This document shows, one piece after another, positions 45,048 through 53,982 of a stretch of 64,000 bases of DNA. The DNA is from Pseudomonadota bacterium (GTDB lineage: Bacteria > Pseudomonadota > Gammaproteobacteria > JAKAQQ01). Positions within the stretch are counted from its first letter, which is position 1; each line of letters begins with the position of its first letter. Below the pieces are notes generated by a model that was not told the DNA's origin, did not search any database, and was given only the letters and a program-made list of their open reading frames with translations. Location: positions 1 through 64,000 of the forward strand of contig DAHXNI010000007.1 of the NCBI GenBank assembly GCA_027365475.1, given 5' to 3'. Made by a program: the position numbers and the translations under genes.

Positions 45048-46025
45048 TCAGTCCACCACAGGATCTTTTTCGAGATCCCCGGCCCGGATCGAAAGATGTT
45101 CACTCCCTGCGGGAGTCGAGACCTGCCAGCGAAAATCCACTCCCCGGCCATCCTTAAAACGGCTTTTGATCACAAGCTGGATCCAATCCCCGGCGCGGAC
45201 GGCCACGGGGTTCAGGACCGGTGCATAAATCTGCTCCCAGTGGGTGGGTGGTGCATCCGGAGCGGTGGACAACCGGATCCCCGGGACGAGCTCGGCCTCC
45301 CACCAGATGGCGAAGCCGTATAGCGTAAACCCCCGCTCGATCATCCACTCGAGATGCCCTTCGCGGCGCGTCCGGAAACGCATCGCGAAATCCACCCGAT
45401 CCCAGGCGCCTGCTTCCGGAGTGCACGCGAAATCAGGTTCTGAGAAGGTGCGCACATAAAGATTCTGCCGGCTGAGGGAGACCAGTCGGGAGAAATCGAG
45501 ACGGAGTGCCCCCGTGCTCCAGGGGTCGAGTTCCGCCCAGTAACGACCCGAACTGACCGGCCGGGCATACAGGGTGAGTTGACGCGGGATCCGGATCCCG
45601 CCGGGGGCGAGAAACCTGCGCGCGTCCCACAAAATCTCCCCGATGCCCTCCTCAAGGGCCAAGTTGCCGAGCGTTTCGGAAACGACGAGGTCATGCGGCC
45701 CGGGATCGATGATCGAGCGGGAGTCTTCGGGATAAACCTGAATGCGGTTAAGACCGTTGCGGCGGGCGATTTGCACGGAAACCTTCGCGAGGGAAGGCAC
45801 ACGCTCGTAAAGCGAAACGCTCTGAGCGCCGAGTCCATGTGCCATGAACCCGATCCAGCCCGTACCGGAACCGAGATCGCCGACCCGGGTCACCCCTGGC
45901 ACGATCACCTGTTCGATCGCGCGGCGAAACGCCTCGCACCGGATCGAATCGGCAACCAGTCTGCGGTGGTAATCGATGAGCACAGGGGATACTCCAGCCC
46001 GGATACGGGCGACAACCCAGGGCAC
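45048..46025 (-). CDS. PRMT-like class I SAM-dependent methyltransferase
   Basis: 325 aa from GTG 46025. SAM-binding motif I VGDLGSGTGWIGFMAHGLGA, motif II acidic residue in SVSLYERVPS, post-I HDLVVSETLGNLALEEGI which resembles the double-E loop of protein arginine methyltransferases, and a C-terminal beta-rich region (HWEQIYAPVLNPVAVRAGDW) like the PRMT barrel. It may methylate a protein side chain or small molecule; bacterial targets are unknown. Coupled to the permease gene downstream. Confidence 0.75.
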   Translation of the reverse strand: MPWVVARIRAGVSPVLIDYHRRLVADSIRCEAFRRAIEQVIVPGVTRVGDLGSGTGWIGFMAHGLGAQSVSLYERVPSLAKVSVQIARRNGLNRIQVYPEDSRSIIDPGPHDLVVSETLGNLALEEGIGEILWDARRFLAPGGIRIPRQLTLYARPVSSGRYWAELDPWSTGALRLDFSRLVSLSRQNLYVRTFSEPDFACTPEAGAWDRVDFAMRFRTRREGHLEWMIERGFTLYGFAIWWEAELVPGIRLSTAPDAPPTHWEQIYAPVLNPVAVRAGDWIQLVIKSRFKDGRGVDFRWQVSTPAGSEHLSIRAGDLEKDPVVD

Positions 46026-46062
46026 TTGACAAGTTCCGGGTGTTCATTATGATCAAAGTGAG

Positions 46063-46641
46063 GTGGGAGTGCATACCATAAAGTACGCTTTGCGCAAAAC
46101 CGCTTCCCGTCTGCTCTGGGTCACAGGATTCGTGTTGCTTGCAGGATGCGCCACAACCCCGGATCGCCTGTTGTCCAAAACCTCCCCTTCGCAACCCCTC
46201 CGACCCCTCTGGATTTTTCAGATCACCCTCCCGGGTGTGCTGCGCAGTCCCCGAAGCCGGCTTGTGGTCCCGATGGATGTAACGTTCATCAACACGGGCC
46301 ATCGGGTGATCCAGCACGTGCGCTTCATCTTCGCTGCTTATAACAGTCTCGGCCTGCCACTGGTCCAGCAATCAAGCGGTCGGCAGCTGGCTCTGGCACT
46401 TACGGCACCGGGACCCTTTGCGCCTGGCTTCGCCTACGAGATTTCTACTCAGCCACATGGATTCCCGAGCATGGGGACTTCCTGTGTCGAACTCAAAGCG
46501 CTCACCATCGCGCCGAGCGGCGGCCCGGCGTTCCGGGTGGCCGGAAGCAAAGCAATCACGCCTTATCTCGCCCCCACGCTCCGCGGAGCCTGCCGGGACC
46601 TCGGGCCTGCGATTTATCTCCTACCACAGAGCGGCCACTGA
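46063..46641 (+). CDS. Predicted lipoprotein of unknown function
   Basis: 192 aa from GTG 46063 (GTG 46069 also possible). Signal peptide with lipobox VLLAGCATT. The mature part has a beta-rich stretch resembling DUF1425/YcfL-type lipoproteins: PMDVTFINTGHRVIQHVRFI, FAAYNSLGLPLVQQSSGRQL, and a conserved-looking Cys pair further on (TSCVEL, RGACRDLG). Divergent from the methyltransferase gene. Convergent with the OmpH-like gene. Confidence 0.65.
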   Translation: MGVHTIKYALRKTASRLLWVTGFVLLAGCATTPDRLLSKTSPSQPLRPLWIFQITLPGVLRSPRSRLVVPMDVTFINTGHRVIQHVRFIFAAYNSLGLPLVQQSSGRQLALALTAPGPFAPGFAYEISTQPHGFPSMGTSCVELKALTIAPSGGPAFRVAGSKAITPYLAPTLRGACRDLGPAIYLLPQSGH

Positions 46642-46695
46642 GACCCCCCCGCATGACCGCCCCGCCCGGGGCCTTCTGAGCTTGGGCGTGCCGGA

Positions 46696-47226
46696 TTACG
46701 GGCCTTTCTTGGAAGCGTTCAGCGCCTTGAGGATCACCGCGGTGAGGTTATCCGTACGCGTCGCATAGATCGTGCCCGCACCGGCGTCGAAGATGATGGC
46801 GAATTCGTGCGCCTTCGCGTAACTCCGTACCAAGGCGAGGAGTTTCTGTTGAATCGGATTGAGAAGCGCGCTCTGCTTGGCCGTGATCCGTCCGTGCGTT
46901 TTGAGATAGGTAGCACGCAGTGCGAGTTCGCCGCGCTGGTATGCGGCAATATCCTTTTTCTGTTGAGCCTTGGTCTCATGTGGCAGGTTCTTCTGAAGAA
47001 GCGTCCGTTCCACGGCGAGCCGCTGCTGCGCACGTTTGAATGTCGCAACTTGCGCCTTCACATAGGTCTTGAGCTCAAGGGCAGCTGCCTTCCCCGCAGT
47101 GGAGTGGGTCAGCACGTAGCGCAGATGGACGACGCCAATTCGTTCGGGCTGCGCGGAGGCCACTCCTGTGAGGCAGGGCAGCAATCCGCAAAGGGTCACA
47201 GTCAGCGGGAAGAAAAACTTGCGCAT
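46696..47226 (-). CDS. OmpH/Skp-like periplasmic chaperone
   Basis: 176 aa from ATG 47226, chosen for the signal peptide FPLTVTLCGLLPCLTGVASA. IGVVHLRYVLTHSTAGKAAA matches the start of OmpH/Skp proteins (IAVVD...V...S..GK), followed by a long helical coiled coil rich in Gln, Lys and Glu and a C-terminal strand (FAIIFDAGAGTIYATRT). Skp trimers carry unfolded outer-membrane proteins across the periplasm. It is not next to bamA or lpxD here, so it may be a paralogue. Confidence 0.82.
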   Translation of the reverse strand: MRKFFFPLTVTLCGLLPCLTGVASAQPERIGVVHLRYVLTHSTAGKAAALELKTYVKAQVATFKRAQQRLAVERTLLQKNLPHETKAQQKKDIAAYQRGELALRATYLKTHGRITAKQSALLNPIQQKLLALVRSYAKAHEFAIIFDAGAGTIYATRTDNLTAVILKALNASKKGP

Positions 47227-47426
47227 GGGTTGGGCACTCCGCGTTATGGATTCGTGATGTACGACTCGGGGCGTGGGTTGCAGCTGCACCAGAAAACATC
47301 AATGGAGCAGTCAGGCTTCCTCCCCTCCCACTAGTTTAACGTAGCGGCTAGCCCTTGTCTTTCTCGGCCTCTTTCGCCAGAAGACCAGCTAGAATGGGAT
47401 CCTTCGGGCACAAGCCGGGTTTTTCC

Positions 47427-48200
47427 ATGTCCATCACTCTGGCGAGCTGGAACGTCAACTCGGTCCGGGCACGGATGCCGCAGATCGAGACCTGGCTCAC
47501 GAGCCGCCCGAACGATATTCTGGCGCTCCAGGAAACCAAAGTGACCGACCCGCTTTTCCCCGCAGAGGATTTCCGCGCACAGGGTTTCACCAGCGTCTTT
47601 CGAGGCCAGCCAGCCTACAATGGCGTGGCCATCCTGAGCCGGAAGCCGATCGGTCCGGTCGAAGACGAACTCGACCCGGCCTTTCCGGACCGTCGCTTCC
47701 TATTGGCTTCGACTGCGTTCGGCTTCCATCTCGTGAACCTCTATGCGCCGAATGGCGAATCGCTCGAATCCGAAAAGTTTCGTTACAAATGCGCCTGGTA
47801 TGCGGCGCTCATTGAGCGCATCCGTGGGCTTCTCCGGATCCATCCGAGCCTCGCCCTGGTCGGAGATTTCAACTTGGCTCCAGCCGATTGCGATGTTTAC
47901 GATCCCGAGGCCTTCCGGGGATCGGTGCTCACCGACGCGCGCATCCGCTGCTTCCTCGCAGAGTTCGAAGCACTCGGACTGGTCGACGCCTTCCGTTACC
48001 AACATCCGGATGCAACGGCCTATTCTTGGTGGGATTACAGAAAGGGTTCCGCGCGACGGGGCGAAGGATTGCGCATTGATCTTATCCTCCTGTCTCAGGC
48101 GCTGTTACCGAGACTTCGTCACTCCGGTATTGCAGAGGAGATCCGTTCGCTTCCGCGTCCCTCGGATCATGCCCCGGTCTGGGTCGAGCTCGATTCATGA
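47427..48200 (+). CDS. xthA: Exodeoxyribonuclease III (ExoIII/XthA family)
   Basis: 257 aa from ATG 47427, where the conserved ITLASWNVNSVRAR begins; the longer frame adds no conserved sequence. Catalytic blocks: LALQETKVTD (metal-binding Glu), VNLYAPNGES, ALVGDFNLAPADCDVYDP (GDFN), RIDLILLSQ and LPRPSDHAPVWVEL (SDH, catalytic His). It cuts DNA at abasic sites and trims 3' ends during base-excision repair. First of five overlapping genes ending in ubiB. Confidence 0.93.
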   Translation: MSITLASWNVNSVRARMPQIETWLTSRPNDILALQETKVTDPLFPAEDFRAQGFTSVFRGQPAYNGVAILSRKPIGPVEDELDPAFPDRRFLLASTAFGFHLVNLYAPNGESLESEKFRYKCAWYAALIERIRGLLRIHPSLALVGDFNLAPADCDVYDPEAFRGSVLTDARIRCFLAEFEALGLVDAFRYQHPDATAYSWWDYRKGSARRGEGLRIDLILLSQALLPRLRHSGIAEEIRSLPRPSDHAPVWVELDS

Positions 48201-48574
48201 ATCCCCACCTCGAAACAGTCCGGCTGCGTGCGGATCGCCTCACGCTCCATCTCAAGTTTTCCGACGGCGTGTCGTTTGACCTGCCGAGTCTCTATCTCCG
48301 GATCTTCAGTCCCTCAGCCGAAACCGGAGCTGCATTGGGCCGCGATCCGGCGCTGCTTCTCGTTCCCGACCATCCCGTCCGGATCGAGCGCATCGAGCCG
48401 GTTGGGCACTATGCCTTGCGCCTCGTTTTCGATGACGGACACGCGAGTGGACTCTACACCTATGAGTTCCTCCGCGATCTGGGTGAGACCCGGGCCGAAC
48501 GCTGGACTCGCTACGAGCGCCGGGTGGCTTTGGCCCAAAGGAGCCCGGGAGCGGACGGAGAGGGGCCCCCATGA
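48197..48574 (+). CDS. DUF971 (GBBH-like N-terminal domain) protein
   Basis: 125 aa. FSDGVSFDLPSLYLRIFSPS, VRIERIEPVGHYALRLVFDD and GHASGLYTYEFLRDLGE match the small DUF971 domain also found at the start of gamma-butyrobetaine hydroxylase. It overlaps xthA and ubiE by ATGA on both sides. The gene is commonly found near ubiE in proteobacteria; its role is unknown, though linkage to ubiquinone or iron-sulphur metabolism has been suggested by such context. Confidence 0.88.
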   Translation: MNPHLETVRLRADRLTLHLKFSDGVSFDLPSLYLRIFSPSAETGAALGRDPALLLVPDHPVRIERIEPVGHYALRLVFDDGHASGLYTYEFLRDLGETRAERWTRYERRVALAQRSPGADGEGPP

Positions 48575-49332
48575 TTCGACCGGACACTGACTCACTCACA
48601 GATTTCGGATTCGAAAAGGTAGCCTTCGAAGAGAAGACGCGCCGGGTGCGCGCCGTTTTCGATTCTGTTGCCGATCGTTACGACCTCATGAACGATCTCA
48701 TGTCGATTGGACTCCATCGTTTCTGGAAAGGGTTTTTGGGTACCCTCGCTCGTCCGGCGCGTGCACATCCTTGCGTGCTCGATCTCGCATCGGGCACTGG
48801 CGATCTCCTCAGCGTGCTGGACCGTGCGATCCCGGAGCCCGCCTGCCGGGTCGCATCCGACATCAACTATGAGATGCTCCGGAGGGGGCGCGACAAGCTC
48901 TCTCACGGAAGCCGATTCACCGATGTCTTCTGGATCGAGGCGGATGCGGAGAAGCTGCCGTTTGCGGATCGCACCTTCGATCTCGTGACCATGGCCTTTG
49001 GGCTGAGAAACGTCACCCACAAGGATGCCGCACTCGCGGAGATCCGGCGCGTGCTCCGCCCGGGTGGGATGGTGCTCATCCTCGAGTTCTCCCATCCGCG
49101 GAGTGTCTCCGTCCAAAAACTCTACGACCGGTATTCGTTCGGGGTCCTGCCCCGTCTCGGCCGCTGGGTCGCACAGGATGAGGCGAGCTACCGCTATCTG
49201 GCCGAATCGATCCGGCGGCATCCGGATCAGATCACCCTCAAGCGGATGATGGAGGAGGCCGGGCTTGCCCGCGTCGACTACTTTAACCTGAGCCTCGGCA
49301 TCGTCGCTTTGCACCGGGGTTACCGGTTGTGA
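48571..49332 (+). CDS. ubiE: Ubiquinone/menaquinone biosynthesis C-methyltransferase
   Basis: 253 aa. Starts near TDFGFEKVAFEEKTRRVRAV, followed by FDSVADRYDLMNDLMSIGLH, SAM motif VLDLASGTGDLLSV and the family signature MAFGLRNVTHKDAALAEIRR, then GGMVLILEFSHP. It adds the C-methyl group to the benzoquinone ring (demethoxy-ubiquinol to 5-methyl form) and, where present, to demethylmenaquinol. Overlaps ubiJ by GTGA. Confidence 0.96.
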   Translation: MIRPDTDSLTDFGFEKVAFEEKTRRVRAVFDSVADRYDLMNDLMSIGLHRFWKGFLGTLARPARAHPCVLDLASGTGDLLSVLDRAIPEPACRVASDINYEMLRRGRDKLSHGSRFTDVFWIEADAEKLPFADRTFDLVTMAFGLRNVTHKDAALAEIRRVLRPGGMVLILEFSHPRSVSVQKLYDRYSFGVLPRLGRWVAQDEASYRYLAESIRRHPDQITLKRMMEEAGLARVDYFNLSLGIVALHRGYRL

Positions 49333-49922
49333 ATCCAGGACCGGCCGCACGCGCCTGGCTCGAACGGGAGCTCGGTCGAATCGTGGACCGGGCCTTCCCG
49401 GATCCGGAAGTGCGGGCCACACTCGCGGGACGGCATCTCGCCATCCATCTCCTCAACCCGAAGCTCGACTGCTACTTGTCCTTGGGGCATCTTGGGGTCT
49501 CCTTCGAGGCGCCACCCAGTTCTCCACCCGATCTTTCGCTCACGGGATCGATCGCGGATTTCCGCGCGCTCGCCCGGGGGGAGAGTCCGCCCGGCCTCAG
49601 GATGGCGGGTGATCTCGGATGGATCCGGACCGTGGGGACGCTCGCAAAATCCCTTCCGCGCGAGCGACCGGCCCGGATCGCTCTGCTTTTAGGCGATGCG
49701 CTCGCAGGTTTGATCAACCCGGGCATCGATCGGGCAGGGGTGTTCACGCACGAGATCACCGTGCTTCTCGGTCCCTGGGCCGCTCGGGTACTGGCCACAG
49801 CCGGATGCGGTGTCGACCGGCACGAGGATCTTCGTCTCAAAGAAGCGATTGAGACGCTCGCATCTCTGATCAAGGATCTCGAAACCCGTCTTTCTGTCAT
49901 GAACGATACGGAATCGGCATGA
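49329..49922 (+). CDS. ubiJ: Ubiquinone biosynthesis accessory factor UbiJ
   Basis: 197 aa from GTG 49329. An SCP2-like lipid-binding domain (LDCYLSLGHLGVSFEAPPSS, LSLTGSIADFRALARGES) is followed by a C-terminal helical region (LRLKEAIETLASLIKDLETR). UbiJ, with UbiK, helps assemble the soluble Ubi complex and binds lipid intermediates. Its place between ubiE and ubiB is the standard gammaproteobacterial order. Confidence 0.9.
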   Translation: MNPGPAARAWLERELGRIVDRAFPDPEVRATLAGRHLAIHLLNPKLDCYLSLGHLGVSFEAPPSSPPDLSLTGSIADFRALARGESPPGLRMAGDLGWIRTVGTLAKSLPRERPARIALLLGDALAGLINPGIDRAGVFTHEITVLLGPWAARVLATAGCGVDRHEDLRLKEAIETLASLIKDLETRLSVMNDTESA

Positions 49923-51535
49923 GAATCGGGCACGGATTCCGTCTGGCCTGGATCCAGTGGATCCTCATCAAGCACGGACTCGACGATCTCCTTTTCGAGT
50001 GGACCCCGCTGCGCCACATCCGTCCGGCGAGACGCCTCCTGCCTTGGCACTGGTGGTTGCGCAAGACTCCGCTTGCGATCCGGCTGCGTCTCGCGCTTGA
50101 GGATCTCGGTCCGCTCTACGTGAAGTTCGGGCAGGTATTGTCCACGAGGCGAGATCTTCTGCCACATGACTTCATCGATGAACTCACCAAACTCCAGGAT
50201 CGTGTGCCGCCATTCCCCACCCTACTCGCCCAAAGCGCGATCGAGACCGCGCTCAAAGCGCCTCTCGCTGCGCATTTTGCGCATTTCGACGAGACTCCAC
50301 TCGCCTCGGCCTCGATCGCCCAGGTTCACGCAGCAACCCTACATGACGGCAGGGAGGTCATCGTCAAGATCATCCGCCCGGACATCGACCGGCTCATCGC
50401 GCGCGATCTCGCACTTCTCGACCAGCTCGCAGCCTGGGTTGAACGCTACTGGGCGCCCGGTGCACGGCTGCACCCGCGCGCGATCGTCGAAAAGTTCGCA
50501 CAGACACTGCGGACGGAACTCAATCTGCTCGAAGAGGCCGGGCACGCGAGCCGGCTCAAACGGAACTTCAAGGACAGCGCGATTTTGGGCGTGCCGGAGA
50601 TCGTTTGGGAACTCACCCGCGAGCGGGTCATGGTTCAGGAACGCATCTACGGCATCCCGATCCACGACTTTGCCACCTTGCGAGCCCACGGCGTCGATTT
50701 GAAGACGCTGGCCAAGCGCGGCGTATCGATTTTTTTCACACAGGTCTTCCGCGACAACTTTTTCCACGCCGACATGCATCCGGGCAATCTCTTTGTCGAT
50801 GCAACGGATCCGCACAATCCCCGCTACCTGGCCGTCGATTTTGGCATCATGGGCACCCTCACCGAAGAGGACCGGCACTATCTCGCAGCCAACTTTCTGG
50901 CCTTTTTCAATCGTGACTATGGACAGGTGGCCCGACTCCATCTCGCCTCCGGCTGGGTCCCGCCCGACACCCCCATGGACGAACTCGAGGCCGCGATCCA
51001 GAGTGTGTGTGAACCCATTTTCAACCGGCCTCTCAAGGAAATTTCCCTTGGACAGCTTTTGATCCGCCTCTTTCAGACTGCCCGACGCTTCGAAGTGGAA
51101 CTCAGGGCGGAACTGGTTCTTTTGCAAAAGACCCTGATCGCAGTGGAGGGTCTCGGCCGCCAGCTGGATCCGGATCTCGATCTCTGGAAAACCGCGAAAC
51201 CCCTTCTCGAGGAGTGGATGAAGAAGGAAGTCAGCCCGCTTTCCATCCTCAAAAAGGGTGTCGAGAACTGGCCAGCCATCGCCTGGTCGCTCCAAAGCTG
51301 GATCGATCGGGCTCCCGCTCGCCTGAACCGCCCCGACCAGGCGTGGTCACCCGCCCCACGCGTTCCGTCCGCAACCCCTTCCCGAGGAGCTGGCGCTATC
51401 CGGCTCGGGATCGCGGCGCTCACACTCGCAGCCGGATTTTCGTGGGTGCGACTCGGCTTCACCCCAACCATCGTGGGCCCGCTCCTCCTCGCGCTCGGTG
51501 GTGTGCTTTTGGCCGTTCTCTGGTGGCTTGCCTGA
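49919..51535 (+). CDS. ubiB: UbiB protein kinase-like ATPase of ubiquinone biosynthesis
   Basis: 538 aa. KxGQ motif LGPLYVKFGQVLSTRRDLLP, A-rich loop ASIAQVHAATLHDGREVIVK, catalytic DNFFHADMHPGNLFV and VDFGIMG metal-binding loop, all typical of the ABC1/ADCK/UbiB atypical kinases. Two C-terminal transmembrane helices (AIRLGIAALTLAAGFSW and VGPLLLALGGVLLAVLWWLA). UbiB uses ATP to help extract or present membrane-embedded quinone intermediates. Last gene of the operon, convergent with the MidA-like gene. Confidence 0.96.
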   Translation: MRIGHGFRLAWIQWILIKHGLDDLLFEWTPLRHIRPARRLLPWHWWLRKTPLAIRLRLALEDLGPLYVKFGQVLSTRRDLLPHDFIDELTKLQDRVPPFPTLLAQSAIETALKAPLAAHFAHFDETPLASASIAQVHAATLHDGREVIVKIIRPDIDRLIARDLALLDQLAAWVERYWAPGARLHPRAIVEKFAQTLRTELNLLEEAGHASRLKRNFKDSAILGVPEIVWELTRERVMVQERIYGIPIHDFATLRAHGVDLKTLAKRGVSIFFTQVFRDNFFHADMHPGNLFVDATDPHNPRYLAVDFGIMGTLTEEDRHYLAANFLAFFNRDYGQVARLHLASGWVPPDTPMDELEAAIQSVCEPIFNRPLKEISLGQLLIRLFQTARRFEVELRAELVLLQKTLIAVEGLGRQLDPDLDLWKTAKPLLEEWMKKEVSPLSILKKGVENWPAIAWSLQSWIDRAPARLNRPDQAWSPAPRVPSATPSRGAGAIRLGIAALTLAAGFSWVRLGFTPTIVGPLLLALGGVLLAVLWWLA

Positions 51536-51544
51536 GCAATCCCG

Positions 51545-52732
51545 TCACAGCCGGTCACTCTGGTCGCAGGAAGCAAATGCCGCAACGTCAGGAACCTTCC
51601 CTTTCGCGAGCATCATGACTTTGAAGAGTTCGCCAGCCTCATGGGGTTCGGTGAGCCTGCATACTTCACGCACCCAACGGGCGTGATCGGCCGATCCCAC
51701 CGCGTCCGGACCGCCTGAATCCTCCGATCCGACCAGCCCGGCAGCCAGAAGAAACGGCGCCAGCGACGCATAGCCCGCGAGCTCAAATCCGCTAACCGCC
51801 GCGGCTTCCGCGAGCGAGGTGAAATCCACCATGGCCGTCAGATCCTCAACCCCTGGAGCATGGAGTGGATCGTCGTGGACAAGCTGATGGAAATAGCACT
51901 GGAGTGTGCCCATCCCGCGATCCGGGTGATAGTAGTGGCGCCTGCTGTAACCGTAATCGACGACGAAGGCGCAGCCGTTCGTGCACCCTGACAGGATGGT
52001 TTCGAGTTGGGCGGCGAGCGCGGGATTGCACTCGGTACGGTAGCCGGTTGGGAGCTGACCCAGAGCCTCTTCGATCGGACCAAGCGCAGCCCCGACCGGC
52101 GCACGGAGCACCAGAGGCTCGAAGACGATCTGCCCCGCGCGATGCCCCACTCCCCATTCGAACCATCCTGACCTGCCCTTTTCGACCAGCGCAACCGGGA
52201 AGGCGTCGACAATTTCATTCATGACAAGGATGCCCGCCCACCGGGCAGGCGAGATCGTGCACCACTCGAAGCGAGTGCGCCCCGCCCCCGGGAAAGTGTT
52301 CAGAAAGGATTGCTGCAGGGGCCAAAGCCCTTGGTTTGGTTCGACCAGAACGCAGCACTCAAGCGGTGTGCCGGCGCGGTCGAGCGCGCCGGCGAGCTGA
52401 CCTGCAAGCTGACCGGTCCCGGGGCCGATTTCGACGAGTGTCCGGTCGAGCCCCGCTGCATAGAGCGGGGCGAAAACCCGCGCGAGGGTCGCCGCAAAAA
52501 GCGGTGTGGTCTCGGGAAGCGTCACAAAATCGCCCGCACGCCCGATCGGGCTTCTGCCCTGCCGGTAATAGCCGAGAGACGGATCGTAGAGCGTGCACTC
52601 CATATAGCGGTCGAAATAAAGGGGACCGTCCGCTCCCTGGAGCAGAGCGATCTTCTGGATCATCGCGCGCACACGGCCCTCCTCCCAAGCCGACAGAGCG
52701 GGCAGGACCCGGGTCCGGAACCCGAGACTCAA
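51545..52732 (-). CDS. MidA/NDUFAF7-like SAM-dependent methyltransferase
   Basis: 395 aa from TTG 52732 (GTG 52675 or ATG 52663 are possible). Conserved blocks: YFDRYMECTLYDPSLGYYRQ, GDFVTLPETTPLFAATLARV (T-PE/SP-P-F), LVEIGPGTGQLAGQLAGAL, VMNEIVDAFPV and VVDYGYSRRHYYHPDRGMGT. The human homologue methylates an arginine in a complex I subunit; bacterial targets are not established. Its 5' end faces the FolM-like gene, and both folate-type genes follow. Confidence 0.9.
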   Translation of the reverse strand: MSLGFRTRVLPALSAWEEGRVRAMIQKIALLQGADGPLYFDRYMECTLYDPSLGYYRQGRSPIGRAGDFVTLPETTPLFAATLARVFAPLYAAGLDRTLVEIGPGTGQLAGQLAGALDRAGTPLECCVLVEPNQGLWPLQQSFLNTFPGAGRTRFEWCTISPARWAGILVMNEIVDAFPVALVEKGRSGWFEWGVGHRAGQIVFEPLVLRAPVGAALGPIEEALGQLPTGYRTECNPALAAQLETILSGCTNGCAFVVDYGYSRRHYYHPDRGMGTLQCYFHQLVHDDPLHAPGVEDLTAMVDFTSLAEAAAVSGFELAGYASLAPFLLAAGLVGSEDSGGPDAVGSADHARWVREVCRLTEPHEAGELFKVMMLAKGKVPDVAAFASCDQSDRL

Positions 52733-52785
52733 GGAACCCTCAAAGGCCGGCTCACCCGGACGATCCGTGATTACCCATTTCCGCT

Positions 52786-53589
52786 ATGCTAGCAGAGCCC
52801 CATTGCTCGCCCGCGCGGATGCCCATGCCCAGCGCACCACCCCCAACCCGAGACCACGACGGCGCGGTCGCGCTCGTCACCGGCGCGGCGCGGCGCCTCG
52901 GCGCTGCCACCGCATCCCTGCTCCACGGAGCAGGGATGCGCGTTGCCGTCCATTACCACCGATCCGAGACGGAAGCGCTCGCGCTGGTCGCCTCCCTCAA
53001 CCGTCTGCGGCCTGATTCGGCGCGCGCGATCCATGCGGACCTCACGGCAAGCGAAGGGATCCGTCCGCTGGTCGAAACCGTCCACGCCTTCTGGAATCGG
53101 CTCGATATCCTCGTGAACAATGCCTCGTCGTTTTACCCGACTCCGCTTGAGACCGTCTCGGATGCGTCATTCGATGATCTCGTGGGAACCAATCTCAAAG
53201 CGCCACTTTTTCTGATCCAGGCGGCCGCCCCCTACCTCCGGGTGCACGGCGGTTCGATCGTGAACCTGGTCGATATCCATGCAAAACGCCCGCTGCGGGG
53301 CTATCTCGTATACGGATCAGCCAAAGCCGGACTCGAAATGCTGACCCGCGCGCTTGCCCGCGAACTCGCACCCGATATCCGCGTGAACGGCATTGCCCCA
53401 GGATCGATCCTCTGGCAGGAGTCGGATCTGTCTGAAGACCTTAAGCGACAGATTCTCAAACGCACCCCGCTCGGCCGACTCGGCACCCCGGACGACATCG
53501 CGCGGGCAGTCCTGTTTTTGGTCCGGGACGCGCCCTACGTCACGGGCGCGATCCTGCCGGTCGACGGCGGCCGAAGTGTCGGCTGGTAG
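52786..53589 (+). CDS. Short-chain dehydrogenase, pteridine-reductase type (FolM-like)
   Basis: 267 aa; ATG 52819 or 52825 may be the true start since the first residues are not conserved. NAD(P)-binding motif VALVTGAARRLGAATASLLH, where the TGAARRLG form (Arg rather than the usual third Gly) marks pteridine reductases; RSETEALA after strand 2 suits NADPH; NNASSFYPTPLETVSD; catalytic YLVYGSAKAGLEML (Tyr, Lys). The family reduces dihydromonapterin or dihydrofolate. It lies next to folB, in keeping with a pterin role. Confidence 0.87.
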   Translation: MLAEPHCSPARMPMPSAPPPTRDHDGAVALVTGAARRLGAATASLLHGAGMRVAVHYHRSETEALALVASLNRLRPDSARAIHADLTASEGIRPLVETVHAFWNRLDILVNNASSFYPTPLETVSDASFDDLVGTNLKAPLFLIQAAAPYLRVHGGSIVNLVDIHAKRPLRGYLVYGSAKAGLEMLTRALARELAPDIRVNGIAPGSILWQESDLSEDLKRQILKRTPLGRLGTPDDIARAVLFLVRDAPYVTGAILPVDGGRSVGW

Positions 53590-53610
53590 CCCCAAGAAAC
53601 CATCTCAAAC

Positions 53611-53982
53611 TCAACGCGACGCGCGGATACGCTCGATGATCACGCCGACATCCGACACGCCCCGCACGGCGCCAGGCTTGGCCACGGCAATCCGGACTGA
53701 TGTGGCACCATAATCGTCCAGAATGAGACGTGCCACTGCTTCGGCAAGCGTTTCGACTAGGGCAAAACGTCTGTCCTTTACGAGCGCCTGAATCGTCTCT
53801 GTCACCGTTTTGTAGTCGATCGTATCCTCTAGACGTCCGCTCGCAGCCGAAGGTGCCAGATCAACCGCCATCTCGACATCGAGTACGAGTCTCTGGCGGA
53901 GTGGTTGCTCGTAGGCATGAACGCCGATTGCGGCATTCAGAGTGAGCCCGCGGATGAAAATACGATCCGTGGGATTGGTCAC
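53611..53982 (-). CDS. folB: Dihydroneopterin aldolase
   Basis: 123 aa from GTG 53982, which overlaps the tsaD stop (GTGA). IFIRGLTLNAAIGVHAYEQP, LRQRLVLDVEMAVDL, DTIDYKTVTETIQALVKDRR, ALVETLAEAVARLILDDYG with the conserved Glu, and VRIAVAKPGAVRGVSDVGVI are the FolB signature. It catalyses the aldol cleavage of dihydroneopterin in folate synthesis. Confidence 0.93.
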   Translation of the reverse strand: MTNPTDRIFIRGLTLNAAIGVHAYEQPLRQRLVLDVEMAVDLAPSAASGRLEDTIDYKTVTETIQALVKDRRFALVETLAEAVARLILDDYGATSVRIAVAKPGAVRGVSDVGVIIERIRASR

